From Amoebidium appalachense (Eukaryota > Ichthyosporea): DNA of 64,000 nt. Positions 61,727-64,000 of this stretch are shown in pieces; positions within the stretch are counted from its first letter, which is position 1; each line of letters starts with the position of its first letter. Below the pieces are notes generated by a model that made no database searches, was not told where the DNA came from, and saw only the letters and a program-made list of their open reading frames with translations. Both the position numbers and the translations under genes were made by a program. Where the stretch lies: positions 1,364,001 through 1,428,000 of the forward strand of contig CAVNZM010000012.1 of assembly GCA_963693365.1 (NCBI GenBank), given 5' to 3'.

Positions 61727-62525
61727 ACACACACACACACACATTTACTTCATGCAAGAGCCTGTCTTGATTCGTCGGAACGGATTTTCTTATCGTTCCG
61801 AGTGATGTAATGACATAAATGAAACACCAACAAGAAAGTAAGCAGTCTTGGCATTGAACCGATCCAAGACGTTAGTGCATCCATCAACTTCCCTTGCCAC
61901 AAACTATGTCACTGTGTATAGGATTAGGGAGGGGATTACATATTATGCAGGATGGAGGTATAAGTTAATTTCAGATCCGTAGCTATCATATGCTACCTAT
62001 TCGGTATCATTTGACACCATATATACTCCCATGTACTACCACATACTGTCACATACTGACTTTCAGAAGCTATCAGAGACTATCGCATGCTATCAGAAAT
62101 AATTCATATACAAACAGATACTCTTATACACTACCATATACTCTCATATACTATCACATACCATCAGATACTCTCATATACTATCACATACTATCATATA
62201 GTTTCATCTTTTCTTCTATATACTATCATTTTCTATCATAAATAATACTTTATCATATACTTTTTAATACAATCATACACTAACAACACCTGTACTACTG
62301 TTGCAGGTGTGGCGCACAGACCCCATACCCATTGTTAGGGTGGGCAAATACATGGACTATCGTTTGCGTCCCCACGAAACAAGTCCTGAGGTAAAATACC
62401 TACTGCTTCCCCTCCCCCCCCCCCCCCCCTCCCTCCCCCCACTCCTCCTCCGCCCCCCTCCCCCCTCCCCCCACCGTTCCCTTAGGTCCCCCTCCCCCCC
62501 CCCCCCCTCCCCCCGCCATCTCCCC

Positions 62526-62559
<34 letters not shown>

Positions 62560-63961
62560 CTGCCCGAACTTCTCGAAAAACCGAGTCTAGTGTGGACCTG
62601 GCCTGTAGAAAGTGGTTTCAACGACGAATGAATATTTGAGGTGTATTCAACGAAGCATGAGTAGGATTGCCGGGGTGGAAAGGGAGGGGGGGACCCACCA
62701 CAGTCCACGATATTTGAAATAATAAAATAAACCATCTGGTTATTTTGCCGCTCCTACTGACAATAATGTCTAGTGCACGTGTCCCTTCCCTCCCCCCCCC
62801 GCCCTTAAGGATGGACTCTGCTGATTGTGAATTCCATTTATGTGTGGCTTGCACTCTGCATTGTTTGTCCGTTGTGAATGTGTACTTCATACTCTAAGGC
62901 ACATTCCCCCCCCCCCCCCTCCCCCCCCCCCCCCCCCCCCCCTCCCCCAAACCCTCCCTCTCCCCTCTGCACATACTACAGCCATGTGTCAATAGCCTAC
63001 TTGTTTCTCTAACAGTTCGTTTACAGGCTCTTCGGGGGAATTACCTACTTCAGATTTATGACGACGGCCTGCTTGTGCGATTTCCGACTGAAAAAGACGG
63101 AAATTTGGTTTTGGAGCCGTTTGTCGACAGGCCGCGGATGTTTGCGGTTGTAAAGGAAAACGAACAATGGGGTGAGTGAAAAAGCAGAAGCCGATCTTTT
63201 AAATTGAGCCCCCCCCCCCCCCCCCCCCCTCCCCCTACCCCCCCCCATAGTTTTGCTCTTGTGCAAATGTAAGGAACGTGTGAACGTTAGAAGCACTTTT
63301 TCGTTTTTTCTGAGTTCGTTACAAAGCAAATACTGTGATCTTGTTCTGTAGCGAAAATCGTTTCTTGATGTGCTCTTCCCGTACAAACGTGATAATGACA
63401 TGAACCTGTGTGTGCCAAAAATGAATGCGCGAATGATGATGGAAGAGGTAAGGGTTTTTTTTACTGCCCGAAGAACACCACGCTTTTTAGTGTGAAATTT
63501 AGAAAAACGTTTGTAGTTTGAGTTAAGAGAGTAGCTGCTGGGATGTGATACTTTTTGAATGCACCAGATTGCTGATGACCACGCATAGCTCACACATGAT
63601 TGAGAGAAATGGTTCATAACCAAACATGCACAAGGGGTACACAGGGATACACATACACAGGCGGACGGTAGCCTCAAATCCCTAGCATTCATTCATCATT
63701 CTGTCAAACAGTGAACCAATTAACAAGAAGTAAATCAAGAACCAACCTGTATATACTCAATAGTAAACTTAAAAACCAGCAAAAGACAGTCAGCCCTAAA
63801 GCAAAAAGTTAACCCAATTACAAGCAGGAAAATTAGTAACACATACGACATACAGGGAGGCTACTGAACGTAGCCAATATAGCCGATGTCAACCGGCTGG
63901 TCTATACAAAAGAAATGAACGACATGTTGTGGGTGTCGGAGGGCCTGCACGAAAAAAAGGT
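60210..63961 (+). CDS. Unidentified multi-exon gene, partial at the right edge
   Basis: Probable exons: 60210-60262, 60474-60557, 60719-60757 (weak donor), 61150-61295, 62307-62390, 63027-63149 (or to 63171), 63352-63447, about 63868-63960. Most have good GT-AG ends and protein-like translations, for example ATKGSLKLKRIKATMGFLC, VCIAKWLDSKPIEETTYPRQ, WRTDPIPIVRVGKYMDYRL, GNYLLQIYDDGLLVRFP, FLDVLFPYKRDNDMNLC and RLLNVANIADVNRLVY. Phases join for 60210 to 60557 and 61150 to 63447. The joins around exon 3 and into the last exon are not in phase as drawn, so an exon or splice site is missing there. I recognise no domain. The start lies upstream or was not found, and the gene continues beyond the window. 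Confidence 0.6.
61990..62280 (+). repeat. Degenerate ATACTATCACAT minisatellite
   Basis: About 20 imperfect copies of an ACTATCACATACTCTCATAT-like motif with units of 10-12 bp, in the intron before the exon at 62307. Confidence 0.8.
62798..62942 (+). repeat. C-tailed dispersed element in the unidentified gene
   Basis: Shows CTTAAGGATGGACTCTGCTG, TGTGTGGCTTGCACTCTGC, ATTGTTTGTCCGTTGTG, TGTACTTCATACTC and a tail CACATTCCCC into poly-C. It is intronic and in the sense orientation. Confidence 0.75.
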
Positions 63962-64000
63962 TTGTTAAAATAGTAGCCCCCCCCCCCCCCCCCCCCCCCC

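Overview
The window is a nuclear segment of an intron-rich eukaryote. Seven protein-coding genes could be rebuilt exon by exon with continuous reading phase and GT-AG junctions, and an eighth runs off the right edge. All three standard stop codons end genes here, so there is no sign of a changed genetic code. The gene set (COMMD protein, ARID protein, alkaline ceramidase, two PHO80/PCL-like cyclins, sn-1 diacylglycerol lipase, C-clamp protein) points to a unicellular eukaryote or an early-branching holozoan-like lineage. COMMD genes are absent from fungi and land plants, and C-clamps are best known from animals. I cannot name the organism.

Layout. 794-4723 (-) COMMD1-like gene, head to head with 4929-10496 (+) ARID gene across a 205-bp shared promoter. 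12675-16649 (+) alkaline ceramidase. 16960-18690 is an AT-rich island with a degenerate organellar LSU rRNA and a group II intron domain V-like hairpin, most likely a nuclear mitochondrial insertion. 19740-20400 is a Z-DNA-like minisatellite. 21519-22814 (-) is an intronless cyclin. 26767-41193 (-) is a 16-exon diacylglycerol lipase gene with a 5'-truncated LINE in one intron. A second LINE copy lies at 41945-42673. 43575-45920 (-) is a three-exon cyclin. 51504-57299 (-) is a ten-exon C-clamp/HTH gene. 60210 to beyond 63960 (+) is an unidentified multi-exon gene.

Introns and intergenic DNA are saturated with microsatellites (GT/CA, CT/GA) and with homopolymers of C or G, some over 50 bases. 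Many tracts are C(n)A(n) composites with one fixed polarity. A dispersed element of about 110-130 bp, ending in poly-C, occurs at least eight times, mostly in introns. The LINE 3' ends also finish in AAACCCCC, which suggests a LINE/SINE-like partnership that may have seeded the poly-C tracts. Two genes carry tandem duplications of a 3' splice-acceptor region.

Functionally this is an ordinary set of housekeeping and regulatory genes: chromatin/transcription (ARID, C-clamp/HTH), cell-cycle or phosphate-type CDK control (two cyclins), lipid signalling (ceramidase, diacylglycerol lipase) and vesicle sorting (COMMD1). Nothing indicates an operon or gene cluster. The unusual biology is in the repeats and splice-site duplications.
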